Of a stretch of DNA of 64,000 bases, positions 8,668-17,161 are shown piece by piece; position 1 is the first letter of the stretch, and every line of letters starts with the position of its first letter. Origin of the DNA: AC-32 sp963766375. Its GTDB lineage: Bacteria > Actinomycetota > Thermoleophilia > Gaiellales > Gaiellaceae. The notes under the pieces were generated by a model. The model was not told where the DNA came from. It saw only the letters and a program-made list of their open reading frames with translations, and did no database searches. The stretch covers positions 536,068 through 600,067 of the forward strand of contig CAVXZG010000019.1 in assembly GCA_963766375.1 (NCBI GenBank). The letters are read 5' to 3'. A program made the position numbers and the translations under genes.

Positions 8668-10095
8668 GTGGCCGTGACGACCGCCGAAAAAAAGCTGCTC
8701 GTGGGCGGCGACTGGATCGAGACAGGCGACTGGATCGAGGTCCGCTCGCCCTACTCCGGCGAGGTCGTAGGGCGCGTCCCGAAAGCCGGGGCCGCCGAAA
8801 CGGCGAAGGCCGTCGACGCGGCTGCCCTGGCGATGCGCGAGCCACTGCCCGCGCACAAGCGCGCGGAGATCCTCGTCAAGGTCGCAATGGGCCTCGGGCG
8901 CCGTCACGATGAGGTGGCCCGCCAGATCTCGGACGAAGCGGGCAAGCCGCTCAAGGCCGCCCGGGTCGAGGCCAAGCGCGCCATGTCCACCTACACCTTC
9001 GCGGCCGTCGAGGCGCGCAAGCTCTCCGGCGAGATGGTGCCGATGGACGCGGCGCAGGCCGGCGAGGGCAAGCTCGGCTTCACGCTGCGCCGCCCGATCG
9101 GGGTCGTCGGGGCGATCACGCCGTTCAACTTCCCGCTCAACCTCGTTGCTCACAAGCTCGCCCCCGCGCTCGCGGCGGGCTGCGCGGTCGTGCTCAAGCC
9201 CGCGAGCGCGACGCCGCTCTCGGCGCTGCTCCTCGCAGAGCTGGAGGACGAGGCGGGCCTGCCGGCCGGTTGGCTCAACGTCGTCGCCGGGCCTTCATCC
9301 GAGATCGGGGACGTCCTCGTCGAGGACGAGCGCGTCAAGGCGATCACGTTTACCGGCTCCAGCGGGGTGGGTTGGGGCCTGAAGGAGCGGGCGCCGAAGA
9401 AGAAGGTCAGCCTCGAGCTCGGCAATGCGACGCCGGTGATCATCGCCGCAGACGCCGACGTGGAGACCGCCGCGACCGCGATGGCCGCCAACGCGTTCGC
9501 CTTCGCGGGCCAGAGCTGCATCTCGGTCCAGCGCATCTACGTCGAGCGCCCGTCCTACCACGAGTTCCTCGAGCGCTTCGTGCCCCAGGTCGAGGCGCTC
9601 AAGGTGGGCGATCCGGCCGACGAGGAGACCGACGTCGGCCCCGTGATCGACGAGGACGCGCGGGCGCGAATCCTCGAGTGGATCGAGGAGGCGCGCGCCG
9701 GCGGGGCAGAGATCCTCACCGGGGGCGAGGAGCGGGACGGGCTGATCCTGCCGACGGTGATCGCCAACGCCTCGCCCGACCTGAAAGTGAGCTGCGACGA
9801 GGTCTTCGGTCCCGTCGTAACCGTGAACGCGGTCGACTCCGTGGACGAGGCGATCGAGCTCGCCAACTCGACGCGCTTCGGGCTCCAGGCCGGGATCTTC
9901 ACGAGCGGGCTCGCCAATGCGCTGCAGGCCGCGCAAGAGCTGGACTTCGGCGGGGTGACGGTGAACGAGGCGCCCACCTTCCGCAGCGACCAGATGCCCT
10001 ACGGCGGCGTCAAGGACTCGGGCAACACGCGCGAGGGCCCCGCATACGCGGTGCGCGAGCTGACCGAAGAGCGCCTGGTCGTGATCGATCTCTAG
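8668..10095 (+). CDS. NAD(P)-dependent aldehyde dehydrogenase
   Basis: 475 residues, full length. Cofactor and fold motifs include PFNFPLNLVAHKLAPALAAG, KPASATPLS and FTGSSGVG. The general-base Glu is in SLELGNATP (most relatives have LELGG), and the catalytic Cys is in FAGQSCISVQR. The C-terminal EVFGPVV and PYGGVKDSG signatures are present. The enzyme oxidises an aldehyde to a carboxylate; the substrate is not predictable, though the divergent thiolase and dehydrogenase suggest short-chain acyl metabolism. An in-frame extension upstream to 7630 is only the antisense of the thiolase; the GTG at 8668 has TAGACT 7 bases upstream. Confidence 0.92.
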   Translation: MAVTTAEKKLLVGGDWIETGDWIEVRSPYSGEVVGRVPKAGAAETAKAVDAAALAMREPLPAHKRAEILVKVAMGLGRRHDEVARQISDEAGKPLKAARVEAKRAMSTYTFAAVEARKLSGEMVPMDAAQAGEGKLGFTLRRPIGVVGAITPFNFPLNLVAHKLAPALAAGCAVVLKPASATPLSALLLAELEDEAGLPAGWLNVVAGPSSEIGDVLVEDERVKAITFTGSSGVGWGLKERAPKKKVSLELGNATPVIIAADADVETAATAMAANAFAFAGQSCISVQRIYVERPSYHEFLERFVPQVEALKVGDPADEETDVGPVIDEDARARILEWIEEARAGGAEILTGGEERDGLILPTVIANASPDLKVSCDEVFGPVVTVNAVDSVDEAIELANSTRFGLQAGIFTSGLANALQAAQELDFGGVTVNEAPTFRSDQMPYGGVKDSGNTREGPAYAVRELTEERLVVIDL

Positions 10096-10128
10096 TTTGG
10101 AGTCGCTCCGCCCGGGAACCACGGCGCC

Positions 10129-10905
10129 ATGATCGGCCTCGCTATCGCACTGATGGTGATCGGCCTCGTCTTCGGCTTCGTGATCCCCTGGGTAGGGATC
10201 GTCGTGGGCATCGTGGGCCTTGCGCTCTTCCTCGCCTTCGTCGCCGGATTCGGCCGCCGCTCCGCGCGAACCGAGGCCGTAGAAGCGTCCAGCGCCGGTG
10301 CTAGACTCGCGCCCCGCGTGGCCGGTTTTTCCCTGCTAAATCGCATTCGGCGCCGGTCCGGCGAATCCGAGCGGGCGACTGCGTCGCCGCCGTTGCGACG
10401 AGCCCCTTCGCCGGGAGCTCTGCGGCGCGAGCGGCGGGTCATCGTCAAGGCACGCGAGGAGCGAATCCGCCACCTCGGCGGGCTGACGCTCGAGATGTAC
10501 CGGCGCTCGGACTTTCGGGACGAGCTGCTGATCGAGCAGTGCCGCGAGATCGTCGCGCTCGAGCAGCGCCTGCACGAGCTCGACTCGATGCTCGACGCGG
10601 TCGCCGTGGCGCGCCGAGCACCCGCGACCTGCGACTGCGGCGCGCCGGTCCCGTGGGGCTCGCATTTCTGCGCCAACTGCGGCCGCCCCGTCGGCGGAGA
10701 CCCGGTTGTCGCCTGCGCGGGCTGCGGCCATCCGCTTCCCGCCGACGCGAGCTTCTGCGCCAGCTGCGGCCGATCCGCCGAGCCCGTCGAGGAGTCGACC
10801 GGTGAGAACGTGCATGAGCCCGCGCCCGAAACCGGAACACCCGCTCCGGACGAGACGATCGTCCACGCCGCGAGCGAGCAACGCGTCGATCCCTGGGAGC
10901 GGTAG
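10129..10905 (+). CDS. Membrane-anchored double zinc-ribbon protein
   Basis: 258 residues. The first 45 residues are two close hydrophobic helices (MIGLAIALMVIGLVFGFVIP and a second). A basic linker and helical region follow, then two zinc ribbons: CDCGAPVPWGSHFCANCG and CAGCGHPLPADASFCASCG. The tail is acidic. The first 50 residues could be a separate small membrane protein: a GTG at 10318 preceded by GCTAGACT would start the helical and zinc part, and a single-base shift near 10280 would end the first part at a TAG. Structural or regulatory role only; no enzyme motif. Confidence 0.6.
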   Translation: MIGLAIALMVIGLVFGFVIPWVGIVVGIVGLALFLAFVAGFGRRSARTEAVEASSAGARLAPRVAGFSLLNRIRRRSGESERATASPPLRRAPSPGALRRERRVIVKAREERIRHLGGLTLEMYRRSDFRDELLIEQCREIVALEQRLHELDSMLDAVAVARRAPATCDCGAPVPWGSHFCANCGRPVGGDPVVACAGCGHPLPADASFCASCGRSAEPVEESTGENVHEPAPETGTPAPDETIVHAASEQRVDPWER

Positions 10906-11585
10906 GCGCGGGCGCCCAGCAGGAAGAACGGCGCTGCCCGCGCTGCGGCACTCCCTACGGCGACGGCCAGGAGTACTGCCTCGAGTGCGGCGAGCGACTG
11001 CCGGCCACCACCGGCGCCGTCGCCTTCCTGGGATCCGCCTGGCGCCGCAAGCTCGGCTGGTACCCCGGCGACTGGATCTGGCCCACGCTGCTCGCTCTTC
11101 TCGTCGCGGTCGGAGCAGGCGTCGTCTCGGCGATCTGGCTCGCCGACCGCTCGAGCTCGGCGAACGAGACGGTCGTAGCAACCTCTCCCGGCGCATCAAG
11201 CGTCAACGAGACCACCACCACGGCGCCGGAGCCGACGATCACCGAACCGACGGTCACGGCGACAACAGGCCCCAAACCGCCACCTCCCCCGCCCCCGCCG
11301 ACGCTCGTCTCCTGGCCGCCGGCGAAGAGCGGCTGGACGATCGTCCTCGACTCGGTGCCGAGCGTGAACGGCCGCGCTGGTGCGCTCGCTGAGGCCAAGC
11401 AGGCTCTGCACGTCGGTATGAAGCAGGTCGGTGTGATCGACTCCTCGCGCTTCTCGAGCCTGCACCCCGGCTACTACGTCGTCTTCGCCGGGATCTACGA
11501 CACGGAGGCCGCGGCCCAGAGCCATGTGATCGACGCCCACCAACACGGCTACCCCGGGCCCTACCCGCGGCGGATCATTCCCTAG
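10893..11585 (+). CDS. Zinc ribbon - membrane helix - SPOR-like domain protein (start unresolved)
   Basis: The frame is open from 10818 to the TAG at 11585 and encodes a zinc ribbon (CPRCGTPYGDGQEYCLECG), a single membrane helix (LLALLVAVGAGVVSAIWLA), a Thr/Pro-rich linker with a run of eight prolines, and a C-terminal domain ending in a SPOR-like fold (YYVVFAGIYDTEAAAQSHV). SPOR domains bind denuded peptidoglycan glycan strands. No ATG, GTG or TTG precedes the zinc ribbon in frame; the CTG at 10893 or a base error at the GTA of 10902 must supply the start. It overlaps the preceding zinc-ribbon gene, so the two are probably coupled. Confidence 0.65.
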   Translation: MGAVGAGAQQEERRCPRCGTPYGDGQEYCLECGERLPATTGAVAFLGSAWRRKLGWYPGDWIWPTLLALLVAVGAGVVSAIWLADRSSSANETVVATSPGASSVNETTTTAPEPTITEPTVTATTGPKPPPPPPPPTLVSWPPAKSGWTIVLDSVPSVNGRAGALAEAKQALHVGMKQVGVIDSSRFSSLHPGYYVVFAGIYDTEAAAQSHVIDAHQHGYPGPYPRRIIP

Positions 11586-11739
11586 CGCCGGATGTTTACC
11601 TTCCTGCCAACGGGGCAGGGGACTTTGTAACACGGCCTCGGTTCGTTAGACTCTCGCCGCAGCGGGAGTCGCCACTGCAGGATTAACCCCCGGTTAACAA
11701 AGCTTTGCGGAAGATTAATAGGAGCCGGAGATACTGAGC

Positions 11740-12189
11740 TTGGACGAACGCACCCTTCAGATTCAGGCCTGCATGTATCAGTACTCACGCGCGATCTACC
11801 GGTCGATCAAGGATCTGATCGACCCGTACGTCGGCCCTGAGACCCGAGTTCAGTACCGCCGCGAGGTGCTCGAGGCCTGCGAGCTGACGATGGAACGGCT
11901 CGCCAAGGATCCGCTCTACTTTGCCAAGCCTGACCGAGCGCTCTTCCAGGACATCCGGCGCTACTTCCCGATCACCTGCCAGGCGCAGGTGGCGTGGGCG
12001 GTGCGCGAGGGAGTCGCCGCCGCGGTCGCGTTCATCGAGAGCCAGATCGAGGCCGGCGCCTTCGACGGCGGGATCGCCCGCTGCCGGGCGACGACGCGCA
12101 AGGGAAAGCCGTGCCAGCGCACGCCGCTCCCCGACCGCGACTACTGCCCCTCGCACCAGCATCTCGAGCGCTCCAAGGTCGCGGCCTGA
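11740..12189 (+). CDS. Conserved hypothetical protein with C-terminal Cys/His motif
   Basis: 149 residues starting at TTG; AGGAG and GGAG stretches lie 10-18 bases upstream. The N-terminal two thirds is helical (QACMYQYSRAIYRSIKDLI and following). The C-terminus has CRATTRKGKPCQRTPLPDRD followed by a Cys-Pro-Ser-His end, a small putative metal-binding motif seen in DUF5763-like proteins. No enzymatic role visible. The 154-bp upstream gap holds TTAGACT and an AT-rich stretch that may form its promoter. Confidence 0.7.
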   Translation: MDERTLQIQACMYQYSRAIYRSIKDLIDPYVGPETRVQYRREVLEACELTMERLAKDPLYFAKPDRALFQDIRRYFPITCQAQVAWAVREGVAAAVAFIESQIEAGAFDGGIARCRATTRKGKPCQRTPLPDRDYCPSHQHLERSKVAA

Positions 12190-12218
12190 GGCGTCGCTTC
12201 AGCGGCGCCGACCATAGA

Positions 12219-12245
12219 GGCTGTTCGGGCTCCGCCCGTACAGCC
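12219..12245. repeat. 12-base-arm hairpin with 3-base loop upstream of pafBC
   Basis: GGCTGTTCGGGC, loop TCC, GCCCGTACAGCC: eleven of twelve positions pair, with one T/T mismatch at the seventh. It has the same size as the hairpins at 3621 and 60709. It sits 30 bases after the preceding stop codon and could terminate that transcript, although no U tract follows. Confidence 0.5.
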
Positions 12246-12337
12246 GTCCAACGAACGTTGTCGGACAGCCGAGCCATGGCCCGCCGCACCCTCGGCCTCG
12301 TAGCCGCCACGCGCCTGAGCGGATAGGCTCGGTTCGG

Positions 12338-14347
12338 GTGTCGCACGACACGGACAAGCTGATCCGCCAGCTCTCGCTGGTCGCATTCCTGATGGCTGAG
12401 CGGCGGGCGGTGACCGCGCGCGACATCAAGGGGAGCGTCGAGGGCTACCAGGAGATGTCCGACGAGGCCTTCGCGCGGCGGTTCTACTCCGACCGCGCGG
12501 AGCTGATCGCCCTGGGGGTGCCGCTGCACTCGCAGCGCGACGAATACACCGGCGAAGAGCTCTACAACATGCGCTCCGAGAGCTACTTCCTGCCGCCGCT
12601 CGAGTTGACCGACGACGAGCTTGCCGCGCTCCAGACCTGCCTTTACCTGCTCGAGGGCAAGTTCGCCTACGCCGAGCCGCTGCGGCTGGCGCTGCAGAAC
12701 CTCGCCCTGGGCCGCCCAGGCTTCGCCGAGTCGCCGACGGACACCGCGATGCGGGTCGAGGTGCTCGACCCCGAGTACTCGGCCGAGATGCAGGGACGCC
12801 TCGGCAAGCTCGAGGGCGCCATCTCGAAGCAGCGGACGGTCAAGTTCCCGTACTGGTCGATCTCGCGCGACCAGGAGCGCGAGCGCACCGTCAACCCCTA
12901 CGCGCTCTTCCAGGACGCGGGCGCCTGGTACGTGGTCGGCCAGGATCTCGACGCAAGCGCGGAGCGCACCTTCCGCGTCTCGCGCATCCGCGGCGAGATC
13001 CGCTTCGCCACCCGGCGAGAGCGCGACTTCCGCCTGCCGGCCGACTTCGAGGTCGACCGTTATCGCGGCCGCCCGCCCTGGCAGATCGGCGAGCCCGTCG
13101 GCGAGGCCCGGATCGAGGTCGGCGGCGACACCGCCTGGTGGGTCGAGCGAACCTACGGCGACAGCGGCAAGATCGAGGACGGCGTCTTCGTGACCGAGTA
13201 CTCGAGCCTGCCGCTCCTCGCTTCCTGGGTTCTGCGCCAGGACGGTCGTGCGGTCCCGCAGGCTCCGGAGGAGCTCCGCAAGGAAGTCGCGCGCAGCCTG
13301 CGCCTCGTGCGCGAGCGCCACGAAGGCAAGCCGGACGAGCTCGCCGCGGAGACCGCGAAGCTGGTCGAGGAGGCCGTGGAGCGGCCGGCGGCGCCCGTCG
13401 CCCCGGAGCGCTTCGCCGTCCTGCAGGCGCTGCTCGCGTACCTGCTCGACCGCTGCGGCGAGGACAGCCAGGCCGAGTTCCCGGCCCAGGAGCTCGTGGA
13501 GCGCTTCAACATTCCGCCCGAGGCGCTCGAGGAGCACCTCTCGCTGCTCAACCTCGTCAATTTCGGCGGGGGTTGCTACGCCGTCTACGCCGAGCTCGAC
13601 GGCGACACGATCCGGGTCGACAAGGAGCTCTTCGGCGACACCTTCCGTGCACCGCCCCGGCTGACCCCGCTGGAGGCGCGCGCGATCCGGCTCGCGCTCG
13701 AGTTCGTGGGGCCCATGATCGCCGCCGACGCGCGCTCGCCGCTCGAGCGGGTGCGCTCGAAGCTCGAGGAGACCTTCGGCGAGTTCGAGCTCGCGCAGAC
13801 GCCCGAACCGCACGTGCGGCGGGCCGAGGAGGATCTCGTTGGCACGCTCAGCCGAGGCCTACGCGAGCGTCGGCTGGTCGAGGTGGATTACCTCAAGGAG
13901 GGCGAGGAGGAGGTCTCGACGCATCTGGTCGAGCCGTACTCGCTCGAGCGGAAGCTGCCGTACTGGTACATCCACACCTGGGACCGCACCCGCGACGGCG
14001 AGCGCTCCTTCCGCCTCGACCGGATGCGCAGCGCCCGGCTCCAGCGGGGGTATTTCGAGCCGCGCGAAGGCTTCGACCCCCACGAGTTCCGCGACGCCCG
14101 CACCGCCCGCATCTGGTACTCGGCGGAGATCGCGCGCTGGGAGTTCGAGAAGGGCGCACGCCGTCTCAAGGACGGCTCGGCAGCCGCCGAGCGGCCCGTC
14201 GGCAGCCCGGAGTGGCTGGTGGGCGAGATCCTCTCCTACCGCGGCGAGGCGGTCGTGCTCGAGCCTCCGGAGCTGCGCAAGGAGATTGCCGGGCGCGCCC
14301 AGGCGGTCCAGCGCGAGCTCGGCCTCTCACGCGTCCGCGTCAGCTAG
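12338..14347 (+). CDS. pafBC: Fused PafB-PafC type WYL-domain transcriptional regulator
   Basis: 669 residues, twice the size of a single WYL protein. Each half has an N-terminal helix-turn-helix region (first: KLIRQLSLVAFLMAERRAVT), a WYL core (first half: RTVKFPYWSISRDQERERTV and NPYALFQDAGAWYVVG; second half: RLVEVDYLKEGEEEV and EPYSLERKLPYWYIHT) and a WCX-type C-terminus. PafBC is the main LexA-independent activator of the DNA-damage response in actinobacteria and probably senses single-stranded DNA through its WYL domains. It is usually beside proteasome genes, which are absent here. GTG start with TAGGCT 8 bases upstream. Confidence 0.85.
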   Translation: MSHDTDKLIRQLSLVAFLMAERRAVTARDIKGSVEGYQEMSDEAFARRFYSDRAELIALGVPLHSQRDEYTGEELYNMRSESYFLPPLELTDDELAALQTCLYLLEGKFAYAEPLRLALQNLALGRPGFAESPTDTAMRVEVLDPEYSAEMQGRLGKLEGAISKQRTVKFPYWSISRDQERERTVNPYALFQDAGAWYVVGQDLDASAERTFRVSRIRGEIRFATRRERDFRLPADFEVDRYRGRPPWQIGEPVGEARIEVGGDTAWWVERTYGDSGKIEDGVFVTEYSSLPLLASWVLRQDGRAVPQAPEELRKEVARSLRLVRERHEGKPDELAAETAKLVEEAVERPAAPVAPERFAVLQALLAYLLDRCGEDSQAEFPAQELVERFNIPPEALEEHLSLLNLVNFGGGCYAVYAELDGDTIRVDKELFGDTFRAPPRLTPLEARAIRLALEFVGPMIAADARSPLERVRSKLEETFGEFELAQTPEPHVRRAEEDLVGTLSRGLRERRLVEVDYLKEGEEEVSTHLVEPYSLERKLPYWYIHTWDRTRDGERSFRLDRMRSARLQRGYFEPREGFDPHEFRDARTARIWYSAEIARWEFEKGARRLKDGSAAAERPVGSPEWLVGEILSYRGEAVVLEPPELRKEIAGRAQAVQRELGLSRVRVS

Positions 14348-16145
14348 CGCTACCGGCGAGCGGCAGCTCGAGCGTGAACGTCGAGCCCTGGTCCGGCGAG
14401 GAGACGACTTCGAGCGCGCCTCCGTGGGCCTCGGCGATCGAGCGGGCGATGAAGAGCCCGAGGCCGGTACCGGGCTTCGTTGCGCCGCTGCCGGTGACGC
14501 GGCCGAACTTCTCGAAGATCAGCCGCTGGTCGTCCTTTGCGATCCCGGGCCCGCGATCGCGGACGTCGACGCACACCAGGCCGTCCTGAGCATAGGCGCG
14601 CACCTCGACCTCTCCGCCCGTGGGTGAGTACTTGATCGCGTTGTCGATCAGGTTCATCAGCACCTGACGCAGCCGCTCCGAGTCGCCACGGACGGAGGGC
14701 AGCGGGTCGCGCACCTCGGCAAGCACCTGCACCTCGTCGCGCCCGAGCTGCGCGGTCGCCACGGAGTCGCGCACGAGCTGCCCGACGTCCACGTCGCTGA
14801 AGCGGAAGTTGAAGGTCCCCGCCTCGATGCGCGAGGTGTCCAGCACGTCGCTGATCAGCGTCGCCAGCCGGCCCGTTTCGCTGGCGATCAGCTCGAGGAA
14901 CGACTCGCGCTGGTCAGGCGAGAGCTCGCGCCACCGCTGCTGCAGCGTGCGCGCCGAGCCGATCACCGCCGCCATTGGCGTGCGCAGCTCGTGCGAGACG
15001 AGCGAGACGAAGTCCGCGCGCAGCGCCGACAGGCGCCGCAGCTCCTCGACGGTCTTGCGCTCGGCCTCGTAGGCCCGGATGTTCTGCACCGCGCTCGCCA
15101 CGAGCCTGCCGAGCAGGCCCGCCAACTCGATCTCCTCCGCCGTGAACGACTCCGGCTCGCGCCGGACGAGCGAGAGCATCCCGATCGCACGCGCCCCCTG
15201 CAGCAGCGGCGTCGCGAGCCGGCAGCGCAGGCCCAGCGCGAGGAACTCCTCCTCCTCGGGGAAATCGGCGCCCTCCATGTCGCGCCGGTAAACAGTCTGG
15301 TTCGTGCGCAGCAGCTCCTCCAGCAGCGTTCCGTGGATCTGCCGCGCCGAGCCGGGCGGCAGTACCTCGTCCGCGCCCGCGCCCGCCACCGCCATCACCT
15401 GGGCCCTTCCCTCCTCGCTGAGCACGATCGCGACCCGGTCGAACGGGAGCAACCCGCGCACCTCGCGGATGAAGGCGTCGAAGGCCTGCTCCAGCTGGAG
15501 CGACGAGCTGAGCGCCCGGGCGCAGCGGTTGGCGGCCTCGAGCGTGTCGGCGCGCCGGCCGAGCTGGTCGCGCAGACGCTCGGCCTCCCCCGCCCTCGTC
15601 TCGGCGACCTCCGTCTGGCCGACCAGGCGCAGCACGAGCCAGCCGACGATCAGGCCCATGAGCACCTCGATCCCGAGCTGCAGGGTGACGTAGTCGACGT
15701 GGTAGCTCCGCGGCGCGCTGTGACGTTCGCGCAACCATTCGAAGGTCGCCATCACCGGCGCACTGGCGGCCGCGAGGACGAGTGCACCCAGGATCCCGTA
15801 ACGCAGCGCCGCCTCGACGAGCGGCAGAAACATGATCTGACGGACGGGGGAAGCCTGCTCGAAGCTGTAGATGAGGACGTAGGCCGAGACGATCGCGAAG
15901 TCGAAGGTGAGCGCAGCCAGCCCCAACCGCCGCTGTGCCGGCCGCGGCCACTCCCGGCGGCTGAGGAGGAAGAGAACGGCCGCGCCCGCCGCGAAGATCG
16001 TGGTCGTGCTCCACGCCCAGACCTCGTAGCCGGGCGGGTAGCCGCTCCCGATCGCCACCTGGAAAGCCGCGAACGGAACGGCTACCGCTCGGATCCACCC
16101 GATCCAGCGCTCGACGTCGCGAAGGCGCTTCAGCTCGCCGTTCAT
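14340..16145 (-). CDS. Membrane histidine kinase with GAF domain
   Basis: 601 residues. The N-terminal region has about six hydrophobic helices (residues 15-190), then a short coiled coil, a GAF domain (about 205-350), a HisKA box (SLVSHELRTPMAAVIGSART) and a HATPase domain with NLIDNAIKYSP, DRGPGIAKDDQ and PGTGLGLFIA. The protein should autophosphorylate the HisKA His in response to a ligand bound by the GAF domain or membrane part. The ATG overlaps the QueG stop (ATGA). No response regulator is adjacent, so it is an orphan kinase here. Its stop overlaps convergent pafBC by 8 bases. Confidence 0.9.
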   Translation of the reverse strand: MNGELKRLRDVERWIGWIRAVAVPFAAFQVAIGSGYPPGYEVWAWSTTTIFAAGAAVLFLLSRREWPRPAQRRLGLAALTFDFAIVSAYVLIYSFEQASPVRQIMFLPLVEAALRYGILGALVLAAASAPVMATFEWLRERHSAPRSYHVDYVTLQLGIEVLMGLIVGWLVLRLVGQTEVAETRAGEAERLRDQLGRRADTLEAANRCARALSSSLQLEQAFDAFIREVRGLLPFDRVAIVLSEEGRAQVMAVAGAGADEVLPPGSARQIHGTLLEELLRTNQTVYRRDMEGADFPEEEEFLALGLRCRLATPLLQGARAIGMLSLVRREPESFTAEEIELAGLLGRLVASAVQNIRAYEAERKTVEELRRLSALRADFVSLVSHELRTPMAAVIGSARTLQQRWRELSPDQRESFLELIASETGRLATLISDVLDTSRIEAGTFNFRFSDVDVGQLVRDSVATAQLGRDEVQVLAEVRDPLPSVRGDSERLRQVLMNLIDNAIKYSPTGGEVEVRAYAQDGLVCVDVRDRGPGIAKDDQRLIFEKFGRVTGSGATKPGTGLGLFIARSIAEAHGGALEVVSSPDQGSTFTLELPLAGSAS

Positions 16146-17143
16146 GCGCCTCCCCGCAATCGGCGCAACGCCCACTCGGCGTGCTCGCGTAACAGCGGAT
16201 CGTCGCCGGCCGCGTAGCGCTCCGCCACGTCATGCGCTCCAGGATCACCGCTGTTGCCGAGCGCGACGAGGGCATTCCGGCGCAGATAGCGAGGATCGTT
16301 GCGCGGGAAGTAGAGCCGGTCGTAGCGGGCGGCCAACTCGTCGTCGCCGGCTTCGAGCCAGTCCACGAGCGAGACATGCGGCTCCGCGCCATCCGGCGCC
16401 GCCGCTCCGGCCCGCCGCCGCTCGACGCCCCGGTTCCAGGGGCAGACGTCCTGACAGATGTCGCAGCCGTAGACCTGGTCACCGAGGCGCTCGCGGTAGG
16501 GCTCCGGGATCGGGTCGGAGGACTGCGTCCAGTACGAGAGACAGCGCGTCGCGTCGAGCACGCCGGGCTCGTCGAGCGCGCCTGTCGGGCAGGCCTCGAT
16601 GCAGAGCGTGCACGACCCGCAATCCAGGCCGAGCGGCGCCGTCGGCTCGAGCTCGACGTCTGTGACGAGCGTGCCCAGCACGACCCAGGAGCCGAAGCGG
16701 CGCGTGATCAGCATCGTGTTCTTGCCGTAGAAGCCGACCCCGGAGCGAACGGCCGCCTCGCGGTCGACGTGCTGGTTCGCGTCCACGAAGACGCGGTACT
16801 CGCCCCCGAGGCGCCGTCCGAGCTCGTCGAGGCGCTCCCGCAGCACCGAGTAGGCATCCCACCACGTGTAGCGCGGCAGGCGCCCGTGGCCCGGCGGTGG
16901 CGGCTCGCCCTCGGCCCAGTAGCAGAGCGCCGCGGAGACGACGGTGCGGGCTCCCTCGAGCAGCAGCTCCGGGTGGCACGACTGCTCTGGCCGGGCCATC
17001 GTGAAGCGCATGTCCGCGAAGAGGCCGCGCTCGCGCCGCTCGCGAATGTGCCGCTCGGTCTCGTCGTATGCCGAGACGGGAGCCGCCCCGACCACGTCGA
17101 GGCCGAGCTCCTCTCCCAGCCTGCTCAGCTCCACGGCTCGCAT
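16142..17143 (-). CDS. queG: Epoxyqueuosine reductase QueG
   Basis: 333 residues. The cobalamin-binding N-terminal domain is followed by two [4Fe-4S] cluster motifs, CGSCTLCIEACP and CDICQDVCPWN, and a C-terminal HEAT-like repeat (PRYLRRNALVALGNSGDPGA). The enzyme reduces epoxyqueuosine to queuosine in tRNA, the last step of Q biosynthesis. The start is the ATG at 17143 (MRAVELSRLGEELG); the open frame continues upstream only as antisense of the next gene. The minus-strand hexamer CACAAT lies 7 bases upstream. It is divergent from the MDR gene with 18 bases between start codons. Confidence 0.9.
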   Translation of the reverse strand: MRAVELSRLGEELGLDVVGAAPVSAYDETERHIRERRERGLFADMRFTMARPEQSCHPELLLEGARTVVSAALCYWAEGEPPPPGHGRLPRYTWWDAYSVLRERLDELGRRLGGEYRVFVDANQHVDREAAVRSGVGFYGKNTMLITRRFGSWVVLGTLVTDVELEPTAPLGLDCGSCTLCIEACPTGALDEPGVLDATRCLSYWTQSSDPIPEPYRERLGDQVYGCDICQDVCPWNRGVERRRAGAAAPDGAEPHVSLVDWLEAGDDELAARYDRLYFPRNDPRYLRRNALVALGNSGDPGAHDVAERYAAGDDPLLREHAEWALRRLRGGA

Positions 17144-17149
17144 GTGGGA

Positions 17150-17156
17150 GATTGTG
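17150..17156. promoter_or_regulatory. Overlapping divergent -10 candidates between queG and MDR gene
   Basis: The 18 bases between the two start codons must hold both promoters' -10 regions. GATTGT (17150-17155) lies 6 bases before the plus-strand ATG, and CACAAT (complement of 17151-17156) lies 7 bases before the queG ATG. Both keep the A at position 2 and T at position 6 of TANNNT but lack the first T, so these are weaker candidates than most in this window. Confidence 0.4.
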
Positions 17157-17161
17157 CCCGG

